Assembly (NCBI GenBank): GCA_029260765.1
Contig: JAJDCP010000104.1
Location: 1 to 49,029 of the forward strand
Length of the DNA: 49,029 nt
DNA from: Planctomycetota bacterium
Lineage (GTDB): Bacteria > Planctomycetota > J058 > JAJDCP01
Reading direction: 5' to 3'
Part shown: positions 32,884 to 41,016 of the stretch, piece by piece
Layout of the letters: every line of letters begins with the position of its first letter
How positions within the stretch are numbered: the stretch's first letter is position 1
Position numbers and translations under genes: made by a program
The notes under the pieces: model-generated
What the model was told of the DNA's origin: nothing
The model's database searches: none
What the model saw: the letters and a program-made list of their open reading frames with translations, nothing else

Positions 32884-34727
32884 GATACCGGCCTCCGGCT
32901 CAGGATGAGCGTTCCCAGGGCAAAACACAGCACCCCCCAGACCAGGGGTACGACGATGGCGGTGCCCGCATATTCGAAGCGCGCATTGGCCACGCCTTGT
33001 GAGACGTTGACGTAGTACTGGATATGCGAAACATCTCCGAGCGGTGACGGAACATACGCCGCAGGCAGGAGATATTCCCAACGGAAGGAGCGGGCCAGGG
33101 CCCGCGCGAGGTCGGATGCACCCATGAATCCCAGGCCCAGGCCCAGGGCAGCCGCCGGACTTCGGACCATCGCCCCTGCAGCGAACCCGAGCCCTGCAAA
33201 GGCGAACAGGCCCGGAAGAGGCGCAAACAGCACCGACCAGAGCTCGGGCCAGAGCTCGGCAGCCGAGATCAAGGGAAACTGCCCGCCGTTGGGCAGAATC
33301 TCGACCACATCTGTGAAGTCGAACAGGCTCGCGGCCGTCACCAGGCTGACGCCGACCACCATCAGATAACACACCAGGCCCAGGGCACAGACGGCCAGGC
33401 ACTTTCCCAAACCGACCTGGCTGCGGCGCAAAGGCCGCAGCAGCATGTTGCGCAGGGTGCCACGACGCAGATCCCCTGCCAGGGACTGGCTCGCCAGAGC
33501 CACTATGACCAGGACCGCCAACGGCAAACCGCTGCTCAGGCCGACACCCAGGCCTTCGAAGGCCGTAACCCGCGAAGTGCTGAAGATCTGGCGCCCGACC
33601 TCCTCGAGGTAGCCCTGGCTCCGCACCTTGTGCAGGAACACAGCCAACCCGGCGAACAAGGCCGGCAGAGCCATCACCAGCCAGAGCTTCGGGGAGAGCA
33701 AGGCCCGCGTCAGCTCGTGGCGGACCACCCGCCCGGTGGGAAAGGAGGGCGCCTTCCGGACTTCTGGCGGACGCGGCTTTGCTGGCGGTGGGGCTGCCGC
33801 GGCAGCCGCGGGCGCCGCGCTCGGCGGTTGGCTGGTCGCCCGCGTGTACTGCAGGTAGATCTCTTCGAGAGTGGGTGGCTGCGGAGCCAGGCCCTTGAGG
33901 CCCAGACGGGCCTCGACCACCGCACCCGCAACATCGTCGGGAGTGTTGCCGTTGAGCGTGAGGTGCCAGCCGCCTTGCGCAGGCTCGAAGGGAATCTGCA
34001 TCTTCTGCAGCAGCTCCGAGGGGTCCTGCGCGGTCTGCAGCAGGTAACGCCCCTCCGCTGCCAAGAGGCTGCTGGTCTCGGCCTCGACCAGCAGCTTGCC
34101 CTGCCGCAACAGGCTGACGCGGTTGCAGATGTCAGCGATCTCGGAGAGCTGGTGGCTCGAGAGCATCACCGTCACACCCTCTTCGCGCGTCAGCCGTTGC
34201 AGGAGCGCCCGCAGTTCGGCGATTCCCTCGGGATCGAGCCCGTTGGTCGGTTCGTCGAGCAGCAGGTATTCCGGCTCCCCGAGCATGGCCTGAGCGAGAC
34301 CCAGCCGTTGCCGCATCCCTTGCGAGAAAGCCCGCACGGGCTTCGCCCCGACGTCGGGCAGCCCGACCAACTCGAGCAGCTCGGGAATCGACCGGCCGGC
34401 CTGCTTCCTCCGGATTCCCTGCAATCCGGCCAACAGGCGCAGGTTCTGTACTGCATTGAGCGGTCCGTAGAACCCCGGCACCTCCACCAGGCCCCCCACA
34501 CGAGCGCGTGCCTCGCGTGGGTGCTCCACCGTGTCGAAGCCATCGATGCGCACACTGCCGCTCTCGGGACGCATCAGCCCGAGCGCAATCCGCAGGGCCG
34601 TGGTCTTGCCCGCCCCGTTGTGGCCGAGAAAGCCGTAGCAGTCCCCGTTCTCCACCCGCAGGCTGACGCGATCGAGGGCACGTTGGCGACCGAAGGAGTG
34701 CGTCAGCTGGATCAACTCGAGGGCCAT
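32880..34727 (-). CDS. ABC transporter, ATPase fused to permease
   Basis: 615 residues. The ATPase (about 1-300) has Walker A GHNGAGKTT (35-43), signature FSQGMRQRLGLAQAM, Walker B YLLLDEPTNGLDPEG and the switch His in LSSHQLSE. A Pro/Ala-rich linker (about 305-340) leads to an ABC-2-type permease with about six helices (from near 355 to 610; LWLVMALPALFAGLAVFL, LPLAVLVIVALASQSLAG, TLRNMLLRPLRRSQVGLGK). ABC-2 half-transporters with ATPase first are usually separate proteins; the fusion gives a self-contained half-unit that would dimerise. ATG 34727 has GGAGG close upstream. First gene of the operon. Substrate unknown. Confidence 0.92.
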   Translation of the reverse strand: MALELIQLTHSFGRQRALDRVSLRVENGDCYGFLGHNGAGKTTALRIALGLMRPESGSVRIDGFDTVEHPREARARVGGLVEVPGFYGPLNAVQNLRLLAGLQGIRRKQAGRSIPELLELVGLPDVGAKPVRAFSQGMRQRLGLAQAMLGEPEYLLLDEPTNGLDPEGIAELRALLQRLTREEGVTVMLSSHQLSEIADICNRVSLLRQGKLLVEAETSSLLAAEGRYLLQTAQDPSELLQKMQIPFEPAQGGWHLTLNGNTPDDVAGAVVEARLGLKGLAPQPPTLEEIYLQYTRATSQPPSAAPAAAAAAPPPAKPRPPEVRKAPSFPTGRVVRHELTRALLSPKLWLVMALPALFAGLAVFLHKVRSQGYLEEVGRQIFSTSRVTAFEGLGVGLSSGLPLAVLVIVALASQSLAGDLRRGTLRNMLLRPLRRSQVGLGKCLAVCALGLVCYLMVVGVSLVTAASLFDFTDVVEILPNGGQFPLISAAELWPELWSVLFAPLPGLFAFAGLGFAAGAMVRSPAAALGLGLGFMGASDLARALARSFRWEYLLPAAYVPSPLGDVSHIQYYVNVSQGVANARFEYAGTAIVVPLVWGVLCFALGTLILSRRPVS

Positions 34728-34879
34728 AGGGCCTCCGCTCGGAAAGGGCTGACGATGGTAGCGTGCCCACGAGCACAGTTCAAGCCGGCCGTGGCGGGCA
34801 ACGCACAGCTGGCGCAAGCGCCCACGGCTTTGGTAGAATGCGGGTCTGACATCCCCCTCAATAATAAGGAGAGTCCATC

Positions 34880-35356
34880 ATGCCCGAAGCTATGGACAAG
34901 CAGGCCGTTGTCGACGCCCTCAACCGCATCCTCGAGGCCGAGCTGGCATGCGCGGTGCGTTACACGCACTACTCTCTGATGGTGTTCGGCTACAGCCGCA
35001 TCCCCATCGTCGGCTGGCTGCGCGAGCAGTGCACCGAGTGCCTGGCGCACGCCCATCAGGCCGGCGAGCTGATCACGCACCTCGGCGAGCACCCCTCCCT
35101 GGCGATGGGTGAGCTGCTCGAGACCCATCAACATGACATCGGCCAGATCCTGCGCGAGTCGTTGGAGATGGAGCAGCGCGGCCTCAAGCTCTACTACGAG
35201 CTGCACGAGCTGGTCGCGGGCAAGTCGGTCACGCTCGAAGAATTCTCCCGCAACATGATCATGGCCGAAGAGCTGCATATCGGGGAAGTCGACAAGATGC
35301 TGCGCAAGCCGGGCGAGATCGCCTCTGTCGTCGATCCCTCCATCGGCGAAGCCTGA
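34880..35356 (+). CDS. Ferritin-like (bacterioferritin/Dps-type) protein
   Basis: 158 residues, one four-helix bundle. Iron-site residues occur in order: Glu in LNRILEAELACAVRY, Glu/His in EQCTECLAHAHQAGE, Glu in ILRESLEMEQRGLKLYYE and Glu/His in AEELHIGEVDKML, as in the bacterioferritin branch. It probably oxidises and stores iron or protects against peroxide. ATG 34880 has AAGGAGA seven bases upstream. It ends five bases before the S9 peptidase gene, so the two are likely co-transcribed. I see no haem-ligand Met with certainty. Confidence 0.88.
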   Translation: MPEAMDKQAVVDALNRILEAELACAVRYTHYSLMVFGYSRIPIVGWLREQCTECLAHAHQAGELITHLGEHPSLAMGELLETHQHDIGQILRESLEMEQRGLKLYYELHELVAGKSVTLEEFSRNMIMAEELHIGEVDKMLRKPGEIASVVDPSIGEA

Positions 35357-35361
35357 GCGGC

Positions 35362-37278
35362 ATGGTACGGGTCGCTCCGTTCGGAGCCTGGGCCTCTCCG
35401 CTGCTCGCGCAGACGATCGTCGCGGGCAGCCGGTCCTTCGACGACGTGCGTTGTGACGGCGAGCGCTTGATCGTCACCGAGCTGCGTCCGTCCGAAGGAG
35501 GACGCTACGCGCTGGTGCAGCTCGACGCCGAGGGCCAGCGGCACGAGCTGCTGCCCATGCCCTACAACGCCCGCAGCCGGGTGCACGAGTATGGCGGGGG
35601 CGCGGTCTGTGCCGAGCACGGCCGGCTGTTCTTCGTCAATTTCAAAGACCAGCAGTGGTACGAGCTGAGCGCGGATGCGGTGCGCCCTGTCACAGCTCTG
35701 CCCGGCCAACGCTTCGCGGACGCGGTCTATGACCTCGAGCGCGGGCGCCTGCTGTGCATTGCCGAAGAGCACGCAGAGTCGGGCGTGCACAACCGCCTGG
35801 TAGCCATCGACGTCGAGAGCGGTCAGCTGCAGGTGCTGGTCGAGGGCGCGGATTTCTATGCCAGCCCCCGGCTGAGCCCTGACGGGCGGCAGCTGTGCTG
35901 GCTGGCCTGGCAGCATCCGGACATGCCCTGGGATGCGACGGAGCTGTGGCATGCGCGGCTCGATGCGCAGGGCTGCCTGCTCGAGGTGCAGCAGATCGCG
36001 GGCGGGGGCGAAGAGTCTGTCTTCCAGCCCGAGTGGTCTCCTGGAGGGGTGTTGCACTTCTGCTCAGACCGCAGCGGTTGGTGGAACCTCTACCGCTGGC
36101 AGGCCGGCGAGATCGAGGCTTTGACGGCGCTGGAGGCAGAAGTGGGCCGCCCGCAGTGGGGCTTCGGCATGAGCTGCTATGCCTTCTTTGACGAACAGCA
36201 CCTGTTGCTGGCCGTCAACCGCCAGGGAATCTGGCAGCTGGCGACGTTGCAGGTTGGAGAAGACCCCTGCTTTTTGACCCACGACTATTCCGTTGCGCGG
36301 CGTCTGCGTGCGCGCGCTGGAGGAGTGGCTCTGCTGACAGCGGCTCCACAGCAGCCGCCAGCGGTCGTGCTGTACGAGCCGGACAGCGGCACCCTGCGCG
36401 AGCTGGCGCAGAGCTCTCCGATGCATGTTTCCGCCGACTGGATCTCGAAGCCGCAGCCGATCAGCTTTGTCGGGGCGGGCGGCGCGACCTCCCACGCCTT
36501 CTTCTATCCACCCCACAATCCCGAATTCGAGGCGCCCGCGGACGAGAAACCTCCTCTGCTGGTGATCAGCCATGGCGGTCCAACATCCGCTGCACAGGCC
36601 GTGCTGGCCTGGAGCATCCAGTACTGGACCAGCCGGGGCATCGGCGTGCTCGACGTCAACTACGGCGGCAGTAGCGGCTATGGCCGTGCCTACCGCGAGC
36701 GGCTCCATGGCCAGTGGGGGATCGTCGACGTCGAAGACTGTGTGCGCGGCGCGACGAGCCTTGTCGAGCGCGGTCTGGCCGACGGCGCGCGGCTCGCGAT
36801 CCGCGGCGGCAGCGCGGGTGGATTCACCACCCTGCGCGCGTTGACCTGCAGCCAGCGGTTCGCAGCCGGAGCGAGCTACTTCGGGGTCAGCGACCTCGAG
36901 GCCCTGGCGCGGGACACCCACAAGTTCGAGTCCCGCTACCTGGATCGGCTGATCGGAGCCTATCCAGCCGAACAGCACCTCTACCACGCGCGTTCGCCGA
37001 TCCATGCCGCCGAAGGTCTCAGCTGTCCTGTGATCTTCTTGCAGGGGCTCGAAGACAAAGTCGTCCCCCCCAATCAATCCGAGCGCATGGTCGATGTCCT
37101 GCGAGCCAAGGGCTTGCCGGTCGCGTACTTGACTTTCGAAGGCGAGCAGCATGGCTTCCGCAAAGCGGAAAATCAGCAGCGCGCGTTGGAAGCTGAGCTG
37201 GCGTTCTACGCGCGTGTGTTTGGCTTTGCACCTGCCGATGCGCTTCCGCCCCTCGAACTGGAGAATGGCGAAGATTGA
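35362..37278 (+). CDS. Prolyl oligopeptidase family (S9) peptidase
   Basis: 638 residues. The N-terminal 370 residues are a beta-propeller (blades such as ASPRLSPDGRQLCWLAW, SVFQPEWSPGGVLHFCSD). The C-terminal alpha/beta-hydrolase has Ser484 in RGGSAGGF, Asp565 in LEDKVVPP and His597 in GEQHGFR. This is the acylaminoacyl-peptidase/dipeptidyl-peptidase layout; it hydrolyses short peptides. No signal peptide, so probably cytoplasmic. It follows the ferritin-like gene by five bases and is followed by the methyltransferase after 42 bases. Confidence 0.94.
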   Translation: MVRVAPFGAWASPLLAQTIVAGSRSFDDVRCDGERLIVTELRPSEGGRYALVQLDAEGQRHELLPMPYNARSRVHEYGGGAVCAEHGRLFFVNFKDQQWYELSADAVRPVTALPGQRFADAVYDLERGRLLCIAEEHAESGVHNRLVAIDVESGQLQVLVEGADFYASPRLSPDGRQLCWLAWQHPDMPWDATELWHARLDAQGCLLEVQQIAGGGEESVFQPEWSPGGVLHFCSDRSGWWNLYRWQAGEIEALTALEAEVGRPQWGFGMSCYAFFDEQHLLLAVNRQGIWQLATLQVGEDPCFLTHDYSVARRLRARAGGVALLTAAPQQPPAVVLYEPDSGTLRELAQSSPMHVSADWISKPQPISFVGAGGATSHAFFYPPHNPEFEAPADEKPPLLVISHGGPTSAAQAVLAWSIQYWTSRGIGVLDVNYGGSSGYGRAYRERLHGQWGIVDVEDCVRGATSLVERGLADGARLAIRGGSAGGFTTLRALTCSQRFAAGASYFGVSDLEALARDTHKFESRYLDRLIGAYPAEQHLYHARSPIHAAEGLSCPVIFLQGLEDKVVPPNQSERMVDVLRAKGLPVAYLTFEGEQHGFRKAENQQRALEAELAFYARVFGFAPADALPPLELENGED

Positions 37279-37320
37279 CGCAGCGCGGCGGGCTGGTAGG
37301 CTGGGTGCGGAGGAAACAGC

Positions 37321-38043
37321 ATGCCCCCTGAGACCGCCCCCGACATCGGCCCCGGCTTTGGCAGCGGCGCGATGTTCGACCGCATCGCGCGGCGCTATGA
37401 TCTGCTGAACCGCGTCATCAGTTTCGGCTTCGACAAAGGCTGGCGGCGCAAGCTGGTCACCGCCCTCGAGTGCTCAGGCGCGGCGCGGGTGCTCGACGTC
37501 GCCTCAGGCACCGCGGACGTGGCGCTCGACATCATCAAAGCTCTGCCCGAGGCGCACGTCACCGGCCTGGATCCCAGCCGCGGCATGCTCGAAGTCGGGC
37601 AGCGCAAGGCGGCCGACCGCAGCCTGCAGAAGCAGGTCGAGCTGGTTGTCGGCGATGCGCAGCAGATGCCCTTTGAGAACGACCGCTTCGATGCTGCCTG
37701 CATCAGCTTCGGCATCCGCAACGTGCCTGACCGTTTGCAGGGTTTGCGCGAGATGGCCCGCGTCACCAAACCTGGGGGCAAGGTGGTCGTGCTCGAATTG
37801 TCCGAGCCACGCGGCGGCGTGCTGGCGCCTTTCGCCCGCTTTCATGTCCATCACGTGGTGCCTCGGCTCGGCGCGCTGCTGTCAGGCGCGGCCGAGTACC
37901 GCTACCTGCAGCGCTCGATCGCGGCGTTTCCCGCCCCTGATGTATTCGCCCAGTTGATGCAGCAGGCCGGGCTCGAGCAGGTCCGTTTCGAGCGTCTGAC
38001 CATGGGGGTCGCCTTCCTGCACGTCGGTAGCGTGCCCGCATGA
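37321..38043 (+). CDS. MenG/UbiE demethylquinone C-methyltransferase
   Basis: 240 residues, SAM-dependent. The family start FDRIARRYDLLNRVISFGFDKGWRR, motif I VLDVASGTADVALDI, and SFGIRNVPDR are diagnostic of UbiE/MenG, which makes the final C-methylation of menaquinone or ubiquinone precursors. The rest of the quinone pathway is not in the window, so I cannot tell which quinone is used. The TGA stop overlaps the start of the YhhN-like gene (ATGA). Confidence 0.93.
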   Translation: MPPETAPDIGPGFGSGAMFDRIARRYDLLNRVISFGFDKGWRRKLVTALECSGAARVLDVASGTADVALDIIKALPEAHVTGLDPSRGMLEVGQRKAADRSLQKQVELVVGDAQQMPFENDRFDAACISFGIRNVPDRLQGLREMARVTKPGGKVVVLELSEPRGGVLAPFARFHVHHVVPRLGALLSGAAEYRYLQRSIAAFPAPDVFAQLMQQAGLEQVRFERLTMGVAFLHVGSVPA

Positions 38044-38666
38044 AGGCCCGCTACCTGCTGCTCGGGGTAGGCTTGTTGGCGGTCGCAGTGTTCATGGCCG
38101 GACTGGCTGCCGACATCTGGTGGCTGCGGATCGCGAGCAAACCGTTTCCGATGCTGGCGCTGATGGTCTGGTTGTGGCCCCGCCGCGGCAAGCAGGCCTG
38201 CCTCTGGGTGCTGGCGGGGCTGGTGCTTTCTCTGCTCGGAGACATGCTGCTCGAGGTCGACCCCCAGCGCTTGTTTGTCTTCGGCCTGGCGACCTTCCTT
38301 CTGGCCCATCTGGCATACATCGGCGCCTACCTGCACGCCGAACGTCGGCTGCGGTTGCTGCGGTCCTTGCCCTCGGTGCTGTGGTGCGCTGGCCTGATCG
38401 TCTTCCTCTGGCCCCAGTTGGGAAAAATGGCCCTGCCGGTCAGCCTCTACGCGGTCGCTATCGGGGCCATGGTCTGGCGGGCTGCCGCGCTGCTCGGCGC
38501 GCCCTGGGGCTGGTGGGCGCTGCTGGGAGCGGGCCTGTTCGCCCTCTCCGATTCGCTGATCGCGATCAACCGCTTCCACGCCCCGTTTGCCGGCGCGCGC
38601 TTCGCCATCATGGTGCTGTACTGGACCGGACAATGGGGCATCACGCGCTGGGCGACGAAAATGTGA
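38040..38666 (+). CDS. YhhN/TMEM86-family lysoplasmalogenase-like protein
   Basis: 208 residues with about eight hydrophobic helices. YhhN signatures are visible: ASKPFPMLALMVWLW, LVLSLLGDMLLEVD, FVFGLATFLLAHLAYIGAY, and ALSDSLIAINRF near the end. Members, including human TMEM86B, hydrolyse the vinyl-ether bond of lysoplasmalogens; bacterial activity is less well tested. It is coupled to the methyltransferase gene by ATGA and followed after 56 bases by an AGMO-like gene. Confidence 0.88.
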   Translation: MKARYLLLGVGLLAVAVFMAGLAADIWWLRIASKPFPMLALMVWLWPRRGKQACLWVLAGLVLSLLGDMLLEVDPQRLFVFGLATFLLAHLAYIGAYLHAERRLRLLRSLPSVLWCAGLIVFLWPQLGKMALPVSLYAVAIGAMVWRAAALLGAPWGWWALLGAGLFALSDSLIAINRFHAPFAGARFAIMVLYWTGQWGITRWATKM

Positions 38667-38722
38667 ACGTGATTTCCTTTTGATGCGCTATACTGGCACA
38701 ACCCCCGAGAACGTGCCTTGTC

Positions 38723-39958
38723 ATGACCAACTACATCGCACTGTCCGTCCCGGTCTTCTTCCTCCTGATCGGCGTAGAGCTGCTTCTCGCCTGGCGGGCG
38801 CGGCGTGTCGTGTACCGTTTCAGCGACGCGATCACCGATCTGAGTTGCGGAGTCACGCAGCAGGCTGTCTACCTGATCCTGGTGGGTGCGCTGCTCGCAG
38901 GCTATACCTGGGTGTTTGCCAACTTCAGCCTCTGGCAACTGGACGCAGCCAGCCCCTGGCCCTGGTTGATCGCCTTCGTCGGGGTCGACTTCATCTACTA
39001 CTGGTGGCACCGCCTCAGCCATGAGGTCAATGTCTTGTGGGCTGCGCACATCGTCCACCACCACAGCGAAGACTACAACCTGGCGGTCGCTTTGAGGCAA
39101 GGGACGTTCACTGTTGTGAGCGACTGGCCCTTCTACCTGCCCTGTGCGATTCTGGGCGTGCCGCCCATCGTGTTCGGCTCGATGAAAGCCTTCAGCACGC
39201 TGTACCAGTTCTGGATCCACAGCGAGCTGATCGGCAAGCTCGGACCTTTCGAATGGGTCTTCAACACCGCCTCCCACCACCGCGTGCATCACGCCATCAA
39301 CCCCCACTACCTCGACAAGAACTACGGGGCCATCTTGATCATCTGGGATCGGCTGTTCGGCACCTTCGCACTGGAGAAAGAGCCCCCGGTGTACGGCGTC
39401 GTCAAGGCGCTGAAGAGCTACAACCCCCTGTGGGCCAACCTGCATTATGCGCTCTACCTGCTGAAGACCAGCTGGCAGGCGCCGCGTTGGGGGGACAAGC
39501 TGCGCATCTGGCTCAAGCCTCCAGCCTGGCGGCCCAAGGGCCTTGAGCAGTTTCCGCCCGCCCCTGAGGTGCGACCCGAGAGCTACCGCAAGTACGAACC
39601 CCCGGCGGTTCCCGGGCTGCCGTTCTATGTGGCCGTGCACTTTGTTTTGGTGGCGGTTCTGCTGACCTGGTTGATGTTCACCTCCAAACAGCAGCCAGCT
39701 GTGCTGGTCTGGAGCAGTATCGGCCTGATCCTGCTCAGCGCGCTGGTATGGGGAGGGCTGTTCGAACGCAAACGCTGGGCTGTGCCGGTCGAGGTTGTGC
39801 GACTGCTGGCAGCAGCCGGGCTCTGCGCCTGGTTCTTCCACGCTCCCACCTGGACCCTGGCGGTTGCAGGGCTGCTGACCGTGGTCGACCTGACTTGGCT
39901 TTACCGGCTGCTGCGGACACCGAGCGCTCTTGTGGAGCCCGTGCCCGTCGGCGTGTGA
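38723..39958 (+). CDS. Sterol desaturase/fatty acid hydroxylase family, AGMO-like
   Basis: 411 residues, membrane protein. The di-iron His clusters are complete: WHRLSH (His96, His100), HIVHHH (His109, 112-114), His166 in FWIHSE and SHHRVHH (185-190), followed by YLDKNYGAILIIWDRLFGTF. The block SHHRVHH...DKNYG...IIWDR.FGTF is characteristic of the alkylglycerol monooxygenase (TMEM195/AGMO) branch, which cleaves the ether bond of glyceryl ethers using tetrahydropterin. The C-terminal 120 residues add about four more helices. A plausible -10 TATACT lies at 38689-38694 upstream. Confidence 0.9.
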   Translation: MTNYIALSVPVFFLLIGVELLLAWRARRVVYRFSDAITDLSCGVTQQAVYLILVGALLAGYTWVFANFSLWQLDAASPWPWLIAFVGVDFIYYWWHRLSHEVNVLWAAHIVHHHSEDYNLAVALRQGTFTVVSDWPFYLPCAILGVPPIVFGSMKAFSTLYQFWIHSELIGKLGPFEWVFNTASHHRVHHAINPHYLDKNYGAILIIWDRLFGTFALEKEPPVYGVVKALKSYNPLWANLHYALYLLKTSWQAPRWGDKLRIWLKPPAWRPKGLEQFPPAPEVRPESYRKYEPPAVPGLPFYVAVHFVLVAVLLTWLMFTSKQQPAVLVWSSIGLILLSALVWGGLFERKRWAVPVEVVRLLAAAGLCAWFFHAPTWTLAVAGLLTVVDLTWLYRLLRTPSALVEPVPVGV

Positions 39959-39968
39959 CGAGGCTGGC

Positions 39969-40964
39969 TCAGCCGACGCTTCCGACGATGCCCAGATGCA
40001 GGATGCGCGCGCCCGTGTGTGCCACAGGGTTGGTGCTCTTGCCGATCACCACGCCATCTTCGGGAGCTTCATAGGCGCGCAGCACGTCGCCCCACTCGTT
40101 GCTGAGCTGGGCGATGGGTTGTCCTTTTTCGACCCCCGCCGCCAGCGCGGGAAACACCTCGAGGAAACCGCCCCCGTCGGTGAAGAGCCAAAAGGAGCGC
40201 TGACACTCCACCGCCTGGGTCTGCGGAGTTTCGTGGTCGGGCGCCAGCATCTCCAGATGTTCGAGGATCTCTCGCAGGCCGATGCGGGAGGCGGTGATCA
40301 GGCGGTTCTGTTGGCGCTGCGGGTTGCCGATCTCGATGGTCAGGGCATGGATGCCCAGGTCTTCGGCCGCCCCGCGCAGAGTCCCATCGGCCCCGGTGTT
40401 GTGCACGATGATCTGCGGACCCAGCAGCCGGCCCAAGCGTGCCGTGACCGGGCGGGTCATGTCTGCGCGCACATACAGCGTGTTGCTGCGGCCAAAGCTG
40501 GCCGTATGCAAGTCGATCAAGTAGTCGAAGTTGCGCACCACCTCGTTCAAAAACCGGTACGCGAACGCCTGGCTCGCGACGCCCTCCGGATTACCGGGGA
40601 ACGCCCGATTCAGATCTTTGCCATCGTGGAATTCGCGTTGGAAGCGGTCGTATCCCAACACGTTGACGATCGGTACGGCCACGACGGTACCGGTCAGCTC
40701 GCTCGGCTCAAAGGTCCGGAAGAGGCGATGGATGGTGGGGATGCCGTTGACCTCATTGCCGTGCACCGTCGAGGTGATCCCGACGACCGGGCCTGGTGTG
40801 GCGCCCCGTGCGACCACCACCGGCAGGCAGATCGGCTGGCTGGCGCCGTCTTCAGAGAGCTTGAGGCGCAGCCTGTGCAGTGCTGAGGTGCTCAGGCTGT
40901 GAACGTCAAGGCTGGGTCGAAACAGAGGCTCGCTGGGGACGTCGAAGCGGGAGGTGGCTTTCAT
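39969..40964 (-). CDS. Succinylglutamate desuccinylase/aspartoacylase family protein
   Basis: 331 residues. Zinc ligands and catalytic groups are in place: STVHGNE (His68, Glu71), KDLNRAFPG (117-124) with the substrate Arg, DLHT (His153), and a general-base Glu in ALTIEIGN. A C-terminal beta domain (GGFLEVFPALAAGVEKGQPIA) caps it. Family members deacylate N-acyl amino acids or related small amides; the substrate here is open. ATG 40964 has GGAG seven bases upstream. Convergent with the AGMO-like gene. Confidence 0.9.
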   Translation of the reverse strand: MKATSRFDVPSEPLFRPSLDVHSLSTSALHRLRLKLSEDGASQPICLPVVVARGATPGPVVGITSTVHGNEVNGIPTIHRLFRTFEPSELTGTVVAVPIVNVLGYDRFQREFHDGKDLNRAFPGNPEGVASQAFAYRFLNEVVRNFDYLIDLHTASFGRSNTLYVRADMTRPVTARLGRLLGPQIIVHNTGADGTLRGAAEDLGIHALTIEIGNPQRQQNRLITASRIGLREILEHLEMLAPDHETPQTQAVECQRSFWLFTDGGGFLEVFPALAAGVEKGQPIAQLSNEWGDVLRAYEAPEDGVVIGKSTNPVAHTGARILHLGIVGSVG

Positions 40965-41016
40965 GGGGCCGCTCCAAAGAAGGTTGCCTCCTTTGTACAA
41001 TGCCTCACAGACGGAC

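Noticed and set aside
34728..34879. Promoter for the ferritin-like gene (TAGAAT near 34830)
   Set aside because: No acceptable -35 element at the right distance; left unassigned.
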